A stretch of DNA of 64,000 nt from Mesomycoplasma ovipneumoniae SC01 (GCF_000218525.1 NZ_AFHO01000012.1:1-64000), one strand, 5' to 3'; shown: positions 30,951-42,012, counted from the stretch's first letter. The notes: a model not told the origin generated them from the sequence alone. Program-made: numbers and translations.

Positions 30951-31661
30951 ATGAAGTCAACTATTCTAATTAAACTTTCGGGTGAAAGTCTAGCTAACAA
31001 ACAAAAATCACTCGCAATTGATTATGAACTTGTCGGTCGAATTGGCCATCAACTTAAAGAAATTCAAAAATTAGGTTATAAAATTTTAATTGTGATTGGC
31101 GGTGGAAATTTTTGGCGTGGAACTTCCGCTGCAAAAAACGGGATAAATCGAAATACTGCAGATTATATTGGCATGCTTGGGACGGTAATGAACGGACTGG
31201 CCCTTGATTCAGTTTTTCGCGATTTGGAAATTAAAACTCGCGTTTTGTCTTCAATGAGTTTGGATCCTCGAATTTGTGAGTATTTTGTTCGAGAAAAAGC
31301 TATTAAATATCTCTCAGATGGTCATGTTTTAATTCTTGTCGGTGGAACTGGTCGTCCATTTTTTACAACAGATAGTGCCGCTACCCTTTTTGCTTCTGAA
31401 ATGGATGCAAATTTAATTCTAGTTGGTAAAAATAATGTAAACGGAGTTTTTGATTCTGATCCTAAAATTAATCCAAATGCAATAAGATATGATAAAATTA
31501 CTTATGATCAAGTTATTGAAAAAAATCTGAAAGTAATGGATTCAACAGCCTTTTCGATGGCGCGCGATAACAAGATTAGATTATTAATTTTCGACATTAA
31601 AGAAGAAAACAGCATAGTTAAATTAATAAAAGGTCAAATCAAACATACGGAGGTTTATTAA
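30951..31661 (+). CDS. pyrH: UMP kinase
   Basis: Protein of 236 aa, normal length. It phosphorylates UMP to UDP and belongs to the amino acid kinase fold. LIKLSGESLA, VIGGGNFWRG, GGTGRPFFTTDSAATLFASE and the C-terminal MDSTAFSMARDN are all family motifs. TATAAT lies near 30922. It is the first gene of pyrH-frr-cdsA-polC, with frr starting one base after its stop. Confidence 0.97.
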   Translation: MKSTILIKLSGESLANKQKSLAIDYELVGRIGHQLKEIQKLGYKILIVIGGGNFWRGTSAAKNGINRNTADYIGMLGTVMNGLALDSVFRDLEIKTRVLSSMSLDPRICEYFVREKAIKYLSDGHVLILVGGTGRPFFTTDSAATLFASEMDANLILVGKNNVNGVFDSDPKINPNAIRYDKITYDQVIEKNLKVMDSTAFSMARDNKIRLLIFDIKEENSIVKLIKGQIKHTEVY

Positions 31662-31662
31662 A

Positions 31663-32223
31663 ATGAAATCTGAAATTGAATTCAATTTTTATAAAGAAAT
31701 TCTAGATCAAAAAGCGCAAGATGTTTATTCCTATTTGGAAAAAAGCTTCCAAAAAGTAAGTGTTGGTGCACCAAATCCCCAATTAATTTCCCATATTAAA
31801 GTTAGTTTTTACGGGACATTAACCCCAATTAATGAAATTGCATCAATTTCAACCCCTGTACCCTTACAACTTTTAGTAAGACCGTATGAAATGTCGCTTG
31901 TAAAGGAAATTGCAACCGCAATAGTTGCATCAAAAATTGATGCTCAAGTTCAAAAAGAAGCTAACCAAGTCCGTATAATTTTTCCTGAACCAACACAGCA
32001 AAAACGCCAGGAAAGCGTTCATTTATTAAAAAAAATTCACGAAGAAGCTAAAGTTAAAATACGCTTAATTCGCCAAGATGTTAATAAATTAATAAAAAAA
32101 GAGGAACTTTCCGAGGATCAAGAAAAAGATTATCTTAATCAGGTTCAAAAAACAATCAATTTACAAATAGAAAAAATTGATGAAATTTACGAAAAAAAAG
32201 TAAAAGAAATTCAAACTATTTAA
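31663..32223 (+). CDS. frr: Ribosome recycling factor
   Basis: Protein of 186 aa, normal length. RRF with EF-G splits the post-termination ribosome. VGAPNPQLISHIKVSFYGTL near residue 34 and the paired helices VRIIFPEPTQQKRQE and VKIRLIRQDVNKLIKK fit the family. SD GGAGG lies in the last codons of pyrH. Confidence 0.96.
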   Translation: MKSEIEFNFYKEILDQKAQDVYSYLEKSFQKVSVGAPNPQLISHIKVSFYGTLTPINEIASISTPVPLQLLVRPYEMSLVKEIATAIVASKIDAQVQKEANQVRIIFPEPTQQKRQESVHLLKKIHEEAKVKIRLIRQDVNKLIKKEELSEDQEKDYLNQVQKTINLQIEKIDEIYEKKVKEIQTI

Positions 32224-32226
32224 AAA

Positions 32227-33150
32227 ATGCGGGCATTTTTCCCAAATTTTACAGCTAAAGAATTTTTATATCGTTTTTTATCCTCAGTTTTTATTATCGC
32301 AATAATTGCTCCAGTTTTATTTGTAGGTTATTATTGACATTTTTGAGGACGAATAATTTCTTTTGGTGTTTTAGCGTTTATTCTATTTTATAGTTTGTAC
32401 GAAATTTTTGTTCACTTTCAATCTAGAAAAATTTTTGCCGTAATATCTGCATTATTGGGTTTTTTGCTATTTTTATTACCTTCAAATTTTAATTTAAATG
32501 AGATCTATTTTTCTAAGGACGCCGAGTTTAGTTGAAGTTTAGTAAAATTTTTGCTAAAAGAACAAGTTTCAGATTATCATATTTTTTTTACCTTACCTTT
32601 CTTAATAGTTATCAGATTTATGGATTCGAAACAAAAAACTAGATTTCATTTTTTTTCTGATATTTTACTTAAATTTATAATTATTTTTATAGTTACATTA
32701 TTTTTTAAATTTTTGTGAGTATTAAACACATTTAATGTGTTTTTAGTAATTTCCTTGGGTTCAATTGCAGTAATTTCAGATATTTTTGGTTATATTTTTG
32801 GTTCAATTTTTGGAAGAAAAATATTTCCTTGAAAATTTGATTTTTCTCCCAAAAAAACAATGGAAGGCTTCATTTTTTCCTTCATTTTTTCCTTCATTTT
32901 TACTTTATTAATTTTTTTAAATCTAAATTTCGGAATTCAATTGAATAATTGACTATTATTTAAAATTTTGGCAGTAATTTTTCTGCCAATTGTAGCTATT
33001 TTTGGTGACATATTTTTTTCTGTGATAAAAAGATATTTGAATATAAAGGATTTTTCACAAATTATTAAGGGCCACGGCGGAATTTTTGACCGCTTTGATT
33101 CTATCAGTTTTGTTTTTTTATCTTTTTCAATAATTATTCTAACAATTTAA
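32227..33150 (+). CDS. cdsA: Phosphatidate cytidylyltransferase
   Basis: Protein of 307 aa with about eight TM segments. It makes CDP-diacylglycerol from phosphatidate and CTP, the precursor for phosphatidylglycerol and cardiolipin. The family signature is seen as [28 protein letters not shown] and [11 protein letters not shown] near the C-terminus. It starts 4 nt after frr. Confidence 0.93.
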
Positions 33151-33184
33151 TTTTTTCTTTTTTTAAAAAAAGAATGAGGGTGCT

Positions 33185-36100
33185 ATGAATGTAAGATTCA
33201 AAAAATTTTGTGAGTGAGTTAATTGGCAAATACCGCCAGATTGAGATGATGTTCAAGTAATTCCAAACGAAAATTCAAATAAAAATCATGGCCAAAATGA
33301 ATTTTCTGCAATATTAAAAAAAACTACCTTACCAAAATTTTTTGATTTATATTCATTTATTAAATTAATTGAGTCAATTAATAAAAAATCCTCAATTTTA
33401 AGCTGCAAAATTAATTTTAATTATGAAATTGAACAGAATTATTTTCATGATCATGAACTATTAGAATATCTAAACGGTTTAATGGAAATTATTTCAGAAT
33501 CTAAGAATTTTTTTAAAGATAAAGAAATCTTAAGAGCTGGTCCTGCTAAATTTAAAATTTTTTTTTCAGACTCAGAAAGCCATGATTTTTTTAAAGAGTA
33601 CGAAAATAAATTGGTGAAAATAATAAAAAAAATCGGCTTAATTCATTTAGATCTAGAATTTATACTTGAAGACAAGCAATTACCACCTCAAAAAGAATTA
33701 AATATACAAATAGAAGATGTTTTGGACCCTTCAACATCTCAAAGTTCTGTTAGCAAGAAAAAAACCTCGAAAAAATGCAGTAATTTTGAGCTTATTAATT
33801 TAAAATTTATTCGCTCACATAAGAATTCTAATGTTGAATTCCACGGTGAAATTTATAAAATTTCAACAATAAAACCAAAAAAAGGTCCTAACATTTTAAA
33901 AATTTATGTAAATGACTATGAATACACAGAAGCAGTTGTTGTTGATAAATTTTTGCGAGCAAATCAAAATTTTGACTTAAAAGTTGGTGATTTAGTAAAA
34001 ATTAAGGCTGAAATCAAGGACACAACATCGCGATATAAGTCAAATGTTGATCTAAATTTGTGTGACATTACTAAAATACAAACATCTGACTTTTTTCCTG
34101 AGCAAAATATTGATACGGCTAATGAAAAAAGAGTTGAGATTGCCGCTAGAACTTGAAAATCAACTATGGACGGAATCTCAAGTGCAAGTGCATATGTTCG
34201 TCATGCATTAAAAAACGGATATTCGGCAATTGGAATAGCTGATTTAGATTCGGTCCAAGCTTTTCCTGAGTTTTATGCTGCTATTAAATCCACAAATATT
34301 AAGCCTATTTATGGTTCAACTTTTTCAACATATCCATCAAAAATTGAAAAAGTTTTAAATTTTAGCGGTAAAAATCAGCAACTAAATTCAGCAAGATTTG
34401 TCATTTTTGACTTAGAAACAACCGGGCTTTCATCATATTATAATGAAATTATTGAATTTGGTGCGCTTGTTTTTCAAGAAGGGATTGAAATTGAAAAACA
34501 TCAGTTTTTTATTAAACCATCACAAAAAATACCACATTTAATTACAAAAATTACTGGAATTACCCAGGGAATGATTGACGAATTTGCTATTTCGCCGGGT
34601 GATGCTGTTGAAAAAATAGATAAAATTATTCAAAATTCGGTTCTAGTGGCCCATAATGCAAATTTTGACTTTAATTTTTTAGACCAATTTTTTAAAAAAC
34701 ATGCCCAAAAATCAATAGAAACTCCTATTATTGATACGCTCGAAGTAAGTCGTTTTTTGCATCCTTCGGAAAAAAGTCATAGTCTTAAAAATGTTGCAAA
34801 AAGATTTGAAATTTATTATGATGATGAGATAGCTCACCGGGCAGATTACGATGCGCAAATTTTATCCAATGTTTGGAGAAATTTTCTTAATTCATTACAA
34901 AACCAAAATATTCAGGATTTAGAGCAACTTTCATCAGTAAAAAACTCAATTTTTGATATTCGACCAGAAAAAGTTTTCCCAAAACAATTGACAATATTAG
35001 CCAAAAATCAAATCGGCCTAAAAAAACTTTATAAATTAGTATCGTTAGCAAACACAGAAAATTTAATTTCCCGTCCGCTAATTTTTTATGACAAAATGGA
35101 AAAAGACCCTGATTTATTGGTAGGTTCAGGAGGAATTGATTCACTTTTGATCCAGAATTTACTTTATTTTGGGCCAGACAGTGTTGAAAAATTTGAAAAA
35201 ATATTCGATTTTATCGAAGTTCCGCCCCCAAGCGCGTTTGTTCATTTAGTAAAACGTGAAATTTTTACACAAAATCAGATTGAAGATTTAATAAAAAACT
35301 TGTTGAATTTGGCAAAAAAATTAAAAATTCCAGCTGTTGCAATTGGTGATGTTCGTTATTGCCAGTCTCGTGAAAAAATTTTTCATGAACTTTATATTTA
35401 TGCAAAAGGTGTCGGCGGAGTCAGTCATCATTTGTTTGATCATCAAGAAAAAGAACGAAAAGACCCTAAAAACAGTCATATTTTTCCTGAGAAACATTTT
35501 TTTACAACTGATGAGTTAAAAAAACAGTTTGAATTTTTACAAAATCCTGAATTAGTTTATGAATTTGTGGTAAAAAATTCTAATTTAATTGCTAATTCAA
35601 TTTCAGATAGTATTGAAATTATCAAACCCGGCCTTCACCCGCCAGAATTTGATAATTCTGAAATTAATTTAAAAGAAACTGTTTACAAAAATGCATATAA
35701 AAAATACGGAAATCCGTTGCCAGAAATAATCAAAACTAGAATAGAAAAGGAACTGATTCCAATAATTCAGCACGGTTTTCACGTTGTTTATTGAATTTCA
35801 AAGCGAATAGTCGATGAAGCAAAATCTCAAGGTGCAATTGTCGATTCTCGTGGGTCGGTAGGTTCTTCTATTGTTGCATATTTGACCGGAATTACAGATG
35901 TAAACCCACTTTTACCACATTATTTGTGCCAAAAATGCTCAAAAGTGGAATTTTTTGACTCACAAGACTTTTTATCAGGATATGATTTACCAGATAAAGA
36001 ATGTCAAAATTGTGGTCAACTTATGGATAAAGACGGTCATAACATCCCTTTTGAGACTTTTTTAGGATTTAATGCCGAAAAAGTTCCTGACATTGATCTA

Positions 36101-37576
36101 AATTTTTCAGGTGAGACACAACTTAAAATGCACGATTTTGTTCGTGACCTTTTTGGAAAAGATAAAACATTTCGTGCTGGAACTATTTTGACAAATGCCG
36201 AAAAAACTGTTTTTGGTCTAGGAAGAAAACTTGGCGAATTTAGGGCAATGTATGATTCGAAATTTGATCTTAACCGTGAAGTTTCATATTTTACAAATAC
36301 GTTTCTCGATTTTTTGGCCACAAAAGCCCAAGGTGTAAAACGAACATCAGGAAAACACGCTGGTGGAATTATAGTTATTCCTCAAAACCGTGAAATAGAA
36401 GATTTTACTCCTATTAATTTTCCGGCAAATAATGAAAAATCTGACTGAAAAACAACGCATTTTGATTATAATGCGCTTCATGATAACCTCTTGAAACTAG
36501 ATATTTTAGGTCATGATGATCCAACAATTTTGCTTCATTTAGAGGAAATTACTGGAGTAAAATCGGATCAAATTCCAAAAAGTGACCATAAAATCTTATC
36601 ACTTTTTACCTCAGCAAAAGAATTAGGTATTCAACCAAGTCAAATGCTTGGCGAACAGACAGGAACAATTGGAATTCCAGAGTTTGGAACTCCTTTTGTT
36701 AGAAGAATGCTTCAAGTTGCACAGGTAAAATCTTTTGCTGATATTGTTGCAGTTTGTGGTCTAGCCCATGGAGGTGGTGTCTGGCAAAATAATGCAGAAG
36801 TGCTAATTTCCAAAAAAAATCACGCAATTAACGAGGTAATTTCCTGTCGTGATGATATTATGATTTATCTTTTAAGAATGAAACTAGATCATCTTGATGC
36901 TTTTAATATTATGGAAAAAGTTCGAAAAGGAAAAGGACTTACACAAAGCGAAATTGATATTTTAACTGAAAAAAAGGTGCCAACTTGGTATATTGACTCA
37001 TTGCAAAAAATTGGTTATATGTTTCCAAAAGCCCACGCGGTTGCTTATGCAATGAAAGCTTGAAAAATCGCATATTTTAAACTATATCACCCACTTGCAT
37101 TTTATTCATCATATTTTTCTATCAGACCTGATGTTAAAGATATTGATACATTAATTCAACCGGCAGACAAAATTGAGGCTAAAATTCTGACACTACAACA
37201 AAAACAAACAAATCAAAATGGATCAGGTCAAGGTTTAACCCCAAAAGAAAAGGATTTAATTCCCTTTTTAGAAATCAGTCTTGAACTAAAACTGCGAGGA
37301 TTTGAAATTGAAAATGTTAATCTTTTAATGTCAGATGCCCAAAATTGAATTGTTAATAAAGAAAATAATTCATTAATTCCACCATTTATTTCAGTTGATG
37401 GAATTGGTGATATTAATGCCCGAAAAATCATTCAAGCTCGTAATTTACGGCCTTTTTCGTCAATCGAAGATTTTCAGGCCAGAACAGACACAAATAATAC
37501 TGCACTAAAAAAATTAATACAACTGGGAGTTTTTGATAAAATTTCTAAGACAACACAAGTAAATTTATTTGATTAA
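33185..37576 (+). CDS. polC: DNA polymerase III PolC-type alpha subunit
   Basis: Protein of 1463 aa, normal for PolC, the main replicative polymerase of low-GC Gram-positive bacteria. Order: OB-fold near 200-310, PHP domain from about 318, DnaQ-like 3'-5' exonuclease near 400-570 (FVIFDLETTGL, HNANFDFNFL, HRADYDA), a Zn site CQKC...CQNC near 915-945, the polymerase palm with PDIDLNFSG near 968, and a C-terminal HhH region. The PHP motif is degenerate: RVEIAARTWKSTMDG stands where RVELHLHTxMSxMDG is expected, and IADLDS replaces ITDHDS, so metal ligands are lost. The last ~70 codons are duplicated at 39020-39238. Confidence 0.96.
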
Positions 37577-37604
37577 GTAAAAACAACAAAAAGCGAGTAA
37601 AATT

Positions 37605-37676
37605 ATGAATATCGGTGGCAAAGTTTTATGCAAAGTCAAATCTTTACACAATCCCAAATTTTATTGTGTTATTTAA
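37605..37676 (+). pseudogene. Truncated duplicate of the S1-domain gene start
   Basis: ATG plus 22 codons (MNIGGKVLCKVKSLHNPKF...) match the start of the intact gene at 39263 (MDIGDKVLCKIKSLHKKYF), and the 30 bp upstream match as well. It then stops. It marks the left edge of a duplication of the polC-S1 junction. Confidence 0.85.
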
Positions 37677-37721
37677 TAGGATTTTCCATCAATTATTTCC
37701 TTAGGTTAATTAATTAAAAAA

Positions 37722-38664
37722 ATGAACTTTTGATCAAGAGTTGAAAAATTTCTAAACCTTAAAATACCAAAAAAATTTTCAATAATCCCGTTTTTGTCTA
37801 ATATTTTGTATTTTAGCCTTTTTGTCTATTTAGTTTTTCTGTTTAATCCTTATAAGCGTAAAAAGCATTATTTTTTGCTTATTTTGTTTTTTTTAATAAG
37901 CTATCCATTTCCTTATCTCGCAATTGTTTCAATTTTAAGTTTGAGTCATAATGGAGATTTTTTAAGGCATTTTTATTTAAAAATTTTTAACAATTTTTTT
38001 ATTTTGCATTTGTTTGAAATAATTACTTACTTAATTTTTTATTTCCCTTATTCATATGTTTGTAGTTTTTTACAAAAAATATTCCGTTTTTATTTAATAA
38101 AAAAAGTGAAACAAAAATTAGGTCGACTAAATCCAGAAAATAAATTCGGTTTTTTAACTAACTTTGATTATGATAAATATTATAAATTTGCGTGCCAAAG
38201 AAAACTTTATTCACGTTATTTTGACATTAATAATTGACACCAATATGATCAAATTGTCGAAAATATTATCAAGTGAATAAATAACACTTTATGACATGCA
38301 CAAGGTTATTTACCAAGATATTATTCTCATATAATTTTGGAAGTGTTTTTATTTAATTCTGATAATTCTGAAAATTCAGAATCAAAAATCAATCCAAAAA
38401 AATGAAAATATTTTTTAATATTTTATTTTATTTTATTTTATTTTTACAGCATTGCATTTTATATTTACATGATATCCACTTTGATTAGTTGCTGGATATT
38501 ATTATTGAGACCAATTAAATGTGAATCTATATAAAGAACTTTTTCAAGAAGATGTTGCTGTTTGATTACTACCACTCTTATTTCTTTTTCTAGGTTATGT
38601 CATTATTCCTGTGGTTCTTTATTTCCCAAAAACATCGCTGACATTTTGACTTTTTGAAGGGTAA
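37722..38664 (+). CDS. Multi-TM membrane protein split at a pentanucleotide repeat (possible phase variation)
   Basis: From the ATG at 37722 the frame runs to TAA at 38532-38534 (270 aa). A second open frame (offset +1) overlaps it after an (ATTTT)5 tract and runs to TAA at 38662-38664, ending ...KTSLTFWLFEG. Adding one 5-bp unit would join the two into a 315-aa protein. Hydrophobic segments lie near residues 20-40, 48-66, 88-115 and after 230; the middle is polar (RLNPENKFGFLTNFDYDKYY). The N-terminus (EKFLNLKIPKKFSIIPF) resembles the protein at 48625 (EKFFNLKFNNWILFIPF). Function unknown. It lies inside the duplicated polC-S1 junction. Confidence 0.6.
38420..38444 (+). repeat. (ATTTT)5 tandem repeat inside the membrane-protein gene
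   Basis: Five ATTTT units plus an extra T. The upstream and downstream reading frames differ by exactly what one added unit (or two removed units) would correct. Confidence 0.9.
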
Positions 38665-39019
38665 AAATTATTAAAATTAGCAGAAAAAATTCAGACAAAT
38701 AATTTCTATCTATGATTTTGATTGTGCCACTTTTGCTAATTTTTCTACTAATTTATTTTACTTTGGGTCTTCCCAAGTTTACGAGTTTGATGAGATAATT
38801 TTAAAAAAATCTCGGGCTTTCTATGCTTTTTTAACTTTTTTAGCAAAAGTTAATTACCTTTTTTTACTGATTTATTAAGATATCAAAGTAGAAATCATGT
38901 CTATTTCAAATATTTTGATAACTAGAAACCCATCGCGATTTTTAAATATCATTTGCTGATTTGATGTGTTAAATTCAACCCTTTGTCTTAATTTTTGCAA
39001 TCTAACTGGTAAACCCAGG

Positions 39020-39238
39020 AAAAAATAATTCATTAATTCCAACTTTTATTTCAGTTGATCGAATTGGTGATATCAACGTCTGAAAAATCATTAAAGCCCG
39101 TAATTTACGGCCTTTTTTGCCAATTGAAGATTTTCAGACCACGACAAAAACAAACAATACAGCACTAAAAAAATAATATAACTGTGAGTTTTTGGTAAAA
39201 TTTCTAAAATAACACAAGTAAATTTATTTGATTAAACA
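39020..39238 (+). pseudogene. polC: Duplicated 3' end of polC, decayed
   Basis: Matches polC 37359-37576 (AATTCATTAATTCCA, TTTATTTCAGTTGAT, GAATTGGTGATAT and the final GTAAATTTATTTGATTAA) but carries substitutions, a frameshift near 39172 and internal stops. It has no start. The intact S1-domain gene follows at the same spacing as the truncated copy follows the true polC. Confidence 0.9.
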
Positions 39239-39262
39239 AAAACAACAAAAAGCGAGTAAAAT

Positions 39263-39622
39263 ATGGATATCGGTGACAAAGTACTATGCAAAATAAAATC
39301 TCTACATAAAAAATATTTTTGGGTTTCAATGCCTAATGACTATGTTGGCGTTGTTTTTTTAGATGCAAAACAACTAACAAATGGACGAAAAATTGACAAT
39401 TATTACCAAATAGGGCAACAACTTATTCTAAAAATTGAGACAATTTCTCATTTTAACAAAAAAGCATCACTTTCAGATAGTCGTAGAGTAATTTACTACA
39501 ATGAAGCCGAACATCTTTTAGAAACTCAATCAGGATTTAAAAATCTACAAAAATTATGCGAGGAGCAAATAAATTATGAGTCTAAGTTTAGAAATAAAGT
39601 CAAAAATAAACCTGAATTATAG
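39263..39622 (+). CDS. Small S1-domain RNA-binding protein
   Basis: Protein of 119 aa. The first 75 residues form an S1 fold (DIGDKVLCKIKSLHKKYFWV, then a GVVFLDAKQL and a LILKIETIS segment), as in YabR/CvfD-type general stress or ribosome-linked regulators. The last 40 residues are charged. SD GCGAG is weak. Its 3' end overlaps pgi by 47 bp, so the two are probably coupled. The role is inferred from the fold only. Confidence 0.7.
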   Translation: MDIGDKVLCKIKSLHKKYFWVSMPNDYVGVVFLDAKQLTNGRKIDNYYQIGQQLILKIETISHFNKKASLSDSRRVIYYNEAEHLLETQSGFKNLQKLCEEQINYESKFRNKVKNKPEL

Positions 39623-40865
39623 TAAATTTCAGCAAAAAGTTGCTGAAATTCACGAAAAAATTAATTCAAAATCTAGTCCTGATATTAATTTTTTAGGTTG
39701 GAATGATTTTCCTAATTCCGCTGTTAATTTTGATGAAATCAAAAAAATGCAGCAAAAAATCCAAAAATTACATGAAGACTCTATTAATATTTTAGTTGTA
39801 ATTGGAATTGGTGGTTCATATTTGGGCGCAAAAGCTGCTATTGATTTTACAGGCGGTCTTGGTCCTTTTGATAATAAACCTGAGGTTATTTTTTTAGGAA
39901 ATTCGCTATCATCAACAGATTTAGCCCAAAAACTTGAATATTTAAAGACAAAAAAATTCGCAATAAATGTTATATCCAAATCTGGATCGACAATTGAGCC
40001 AGCAGTAACATTTCAAATTTTATACCAATTTTTAGTTGATCAAGTTGGGGAAAAAGAGGCAAAAAATAGGACTTTTGTTACAACAGGTTTTAAATCTGGT
40101 GAACTTTTAGAAATAGCAAAAGCAAATAATTTTGAAACATTTGAAGTTATTGACTCAATTGGTGGCCGTTTTAGCGTTCTTTCATCTGTTGGATTTTTTC
40201 CAATGATATTTGCTGGAATTGATGTTTTTGAGGTAATTGAAGGAGCAAAACAAGCGCACAAGAGTTATTCAAAAGAGCTTGTTGAAGAAAATTTAGCCTA
40301 TAAATACGCACTTTCTCGTTTTTTACTTTACAAAAATCATGACTATAAAACTGAAATTTTAGTTTCATATGAACCATTTTTAATGTATTTTAATGAGTGG
40401 TGAAAACAACTTTTTGGTGAATCTGAAGGAAAAGATTTAAAAGGAATTTTTCCAGCTTCTGCAATTTTTACTACAGATTTGCATTCACTTGGTCAATTTA
40501 TTCAATCAGGAACTAAAAATTTTTTTCAAACCGTTATTTATATAAAGAAACCAAAATTTGACATTGAAATTAAAAAGTTGCCAACTTTTGAAACAAAAAT
40601 TAACACACTTTCAGGAAAAACCTTAAATGAAATTAATTATCAAGCATTTTTAGCAACAACACTAGCACATTCAGAGCAAGGAAATAACCCTAATTTTGTA
40701 ATTCAAGTTGAAGACAGCTCGCCAAAAGCATTCGGTCATTTAGTAATGTTTTTTGAAAAAGCATGCGCAATGTCGGCTTATTTGCTCGGAGTTAATCCAT
40801 TTAATCAACCTGGCGTTGAAGATTACAAAAAAGAGTTAGTGAAAAATTTAGGCTGATCTAAGTAA
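39576..40865 (+). CDS. pgi: Glucose-6-phosphate isomerase
   Basis: Protein of 429 aa, the short form common in mollicutes and bacilli. Interconverts glucose 6-phosphate and fructose 6-phosphate. GIGGSYLGAKAAID near residue 70, VISKSGSTIEPA, GGRFSVLSSVG and the catalytic SLGQFIQSGTKNFF are clear. SD GAGGAG. It extends past a TGA (Trp) to TAA at 40863-40865. A family-A hairpin follows as terminator. Confidence 0.96.
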
Positions 40866-40885
40866 TTTTTTAGTGTTTTCCCGAA

Positions 40886-40975
40886 CTTCCTAGTTTGATG
40901 AGATAATCTTAAAAAAGTAAACCAGGACAAAAAAAGTTAATACTAAGGTGTTGGCTTTTTTTGTCCTGGTTTAAT
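40886..40975. repeat. Intergenic hairpin repeat family A, copy 3 (terminator of pgi)
   Basis: AAACCAGGACAAAAAAAG and CTTTTTTTGTCCTGGTTT form an 18-bp perfect stem at 40920-40972. It is in opposite orientation to copies 1 and 2 and carries the same flank (AGTTTGATGAGATAATCTTA). The T-run serves pgi; the A-run serves the minus-strand IS remnant. Confidence 0.85.
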
Positions 40976-41026
40976 CGCTGTAGGGAATATTTAGTTTTTG
41001 CTTCACTAAATTTTCCTGATTCTGAT

Positions 41027-41359
41027 TTATTCTGATTTATCTTTAGTTATTTCGTAATATCTCTTAGCTATTTCTATTAATTCTTCTATTGTAAATTCGT
41101 TTCAATCGGGTTCAATTTGTTTTTTAGGTCCGCGACTACCTGGCTTTCTGTTTGAACCCTTTTTATTTAACAATTGATCTTGCATACCATTATTATAGCA
41201 TCGAATATTTTTTTTGATTCTTAGATCTAGATGTTTTCTAGTTATAAAATTTTTATCTGGCGAAATATCATTTATATAATTTATTGTTTGTTTTAATCCA
41301 AATTCATTGTAAATTTTATAAATCATATCAAACTCGGTTTTTATAAAGTGTCTTGACAT
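41027..41359 (-). CDS. IS3-family transposase OrfA remnant
   Basis: Protein of 110 aa with a strong SD (AAAGGAG) before the ATG at 41359. A helix-turn-helix N-terminus is followed by a KKGSNRKPGSRGPKKQIEPD linker and WNEFTIEELIEIAKRYYEI, as in OrfA of IS3/IS150-type elements. No OrfB (DDE integrase) follows; a family-A hairpin and pgi do. The stop is created by a 10-bp tandem duplication (AAATCAGAAT twice); without it the frame would continue about 20 residues. No terminal inverted repeats are clear. Probably inactive. Confidence 0.7.
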
Positions 41360-41392
41360 TAGTATTCTCCTTTTTGTTGCATTTGAAAATTT

Positions 41393-41425
41393 AAAAAAGC
41401 TAACACTCAAAGTGTTAGCTTTTTT
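41393..41425 (-). terminator. Terminator of rplU-rpmA
   Basis: Stem GCTAACACT / AGTGTTAGC flanked by A6 and T6. The sequence around it (AGCGATTAAACCAGGA then AAAAAAGC) is shared with family-A copy 3, about 450 bp away. Confidence 0.85.
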
Positions 41426-41431
41426 CCTGGT

Positions 41432-41686
41432 TTAATCGCTAACAATAACTGTTGCATATTTGCGCTTTCTAGTTTTATGAAATTTTACAATTCCATCTGC
41501 AAGTGCAAATAAAGTATCATCGCCACCAATTCCAACATTTAATCCAGGGTAAATTTTAGTTCCCCTTTGACGGTAAATTATTGAACCAGTTAGCGCAAAT
41601 TGTCCATCAGCGATTTTTTGGCCGAGTCTACGACCTATCGAATCACGGCCATTCTTGGTAGAACCACCAGCTTTGGTCTTTGCCAT
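41432..41686 (-). CDS. rpmA: Ribosomal protein L27
   Basis: Protein of 84 aa. L27 reaches into the peptidyl transferase centre. [18 protein letters not shown] and [13 protein letters not shown] are signatures. It begins [11 protein letters not shown] without the cleavable N-terminal extension (ending in LQFFA) found in most Firmicutes, in keeping with the absence of a prp protease gene between rplU and rpmA. It starts 7 nt after rplU. Confidence 0.96.
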   Translation of the reverse strand: MAKTKAGGSTKNGRDSIGRRLGQKIADGQFALTGSIIYRQRGTKIYPGLNVGIGGDDTLFALADGIVKFHKTRKRKYATVIVSD

Positions 41687-41693
41687 TTCTAAA

Positions 41694-41993
41694 TTATCCC
41701 TTCAATTCTGTTATTTTTACGCGGGTAAAGGGTTGTCTGTGCCCTAATTTACGTTTGTGAGTTGATTTTGGATTGTGACGGTAAACGACAATTTTTTTAC
41801 CACGGCCTTGCTTTTCGACAACGCCAACAACACTTGCGTTTTCAACAAAAGGAGTTCCAATTTTTCCATTAATAAAAAGAACATCTGTGAAAATTACACT
41901 TTCACCTTCGTTTTTATCAATTTTTTCAATAAAAATTGTTTGATCCTTTTCAACTAAAAGCTGTTTACCACCGGTTTTAATAATTGCAAACAT
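41694..41993 (-). CDS. rplU: Ribosomal protein L21
   Basis: Protein of 99 aa, normal length. L21 binds 23S rRNA with L20. [11 protein letters not shown] at the start and [20 protein letters not shown] near the end are the family hallmarks. SD GGAGTA lies 6 nt before the ATG, after a structured leader of about 95 nt. Confidence 0.96.
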   Translation of the reverse strand: MFAIIKTGGKQLLVEKDQTIFIEKIDKNEGESVIFTDVLFINGKIGTPFVENASVVGVVEKQGRGKKIVVYRHNPKSTHKRKLGHRQPFTRVKITELKG

Positions 41994-42012
41994 AAGATAC
42001 TCCTATGAATAA

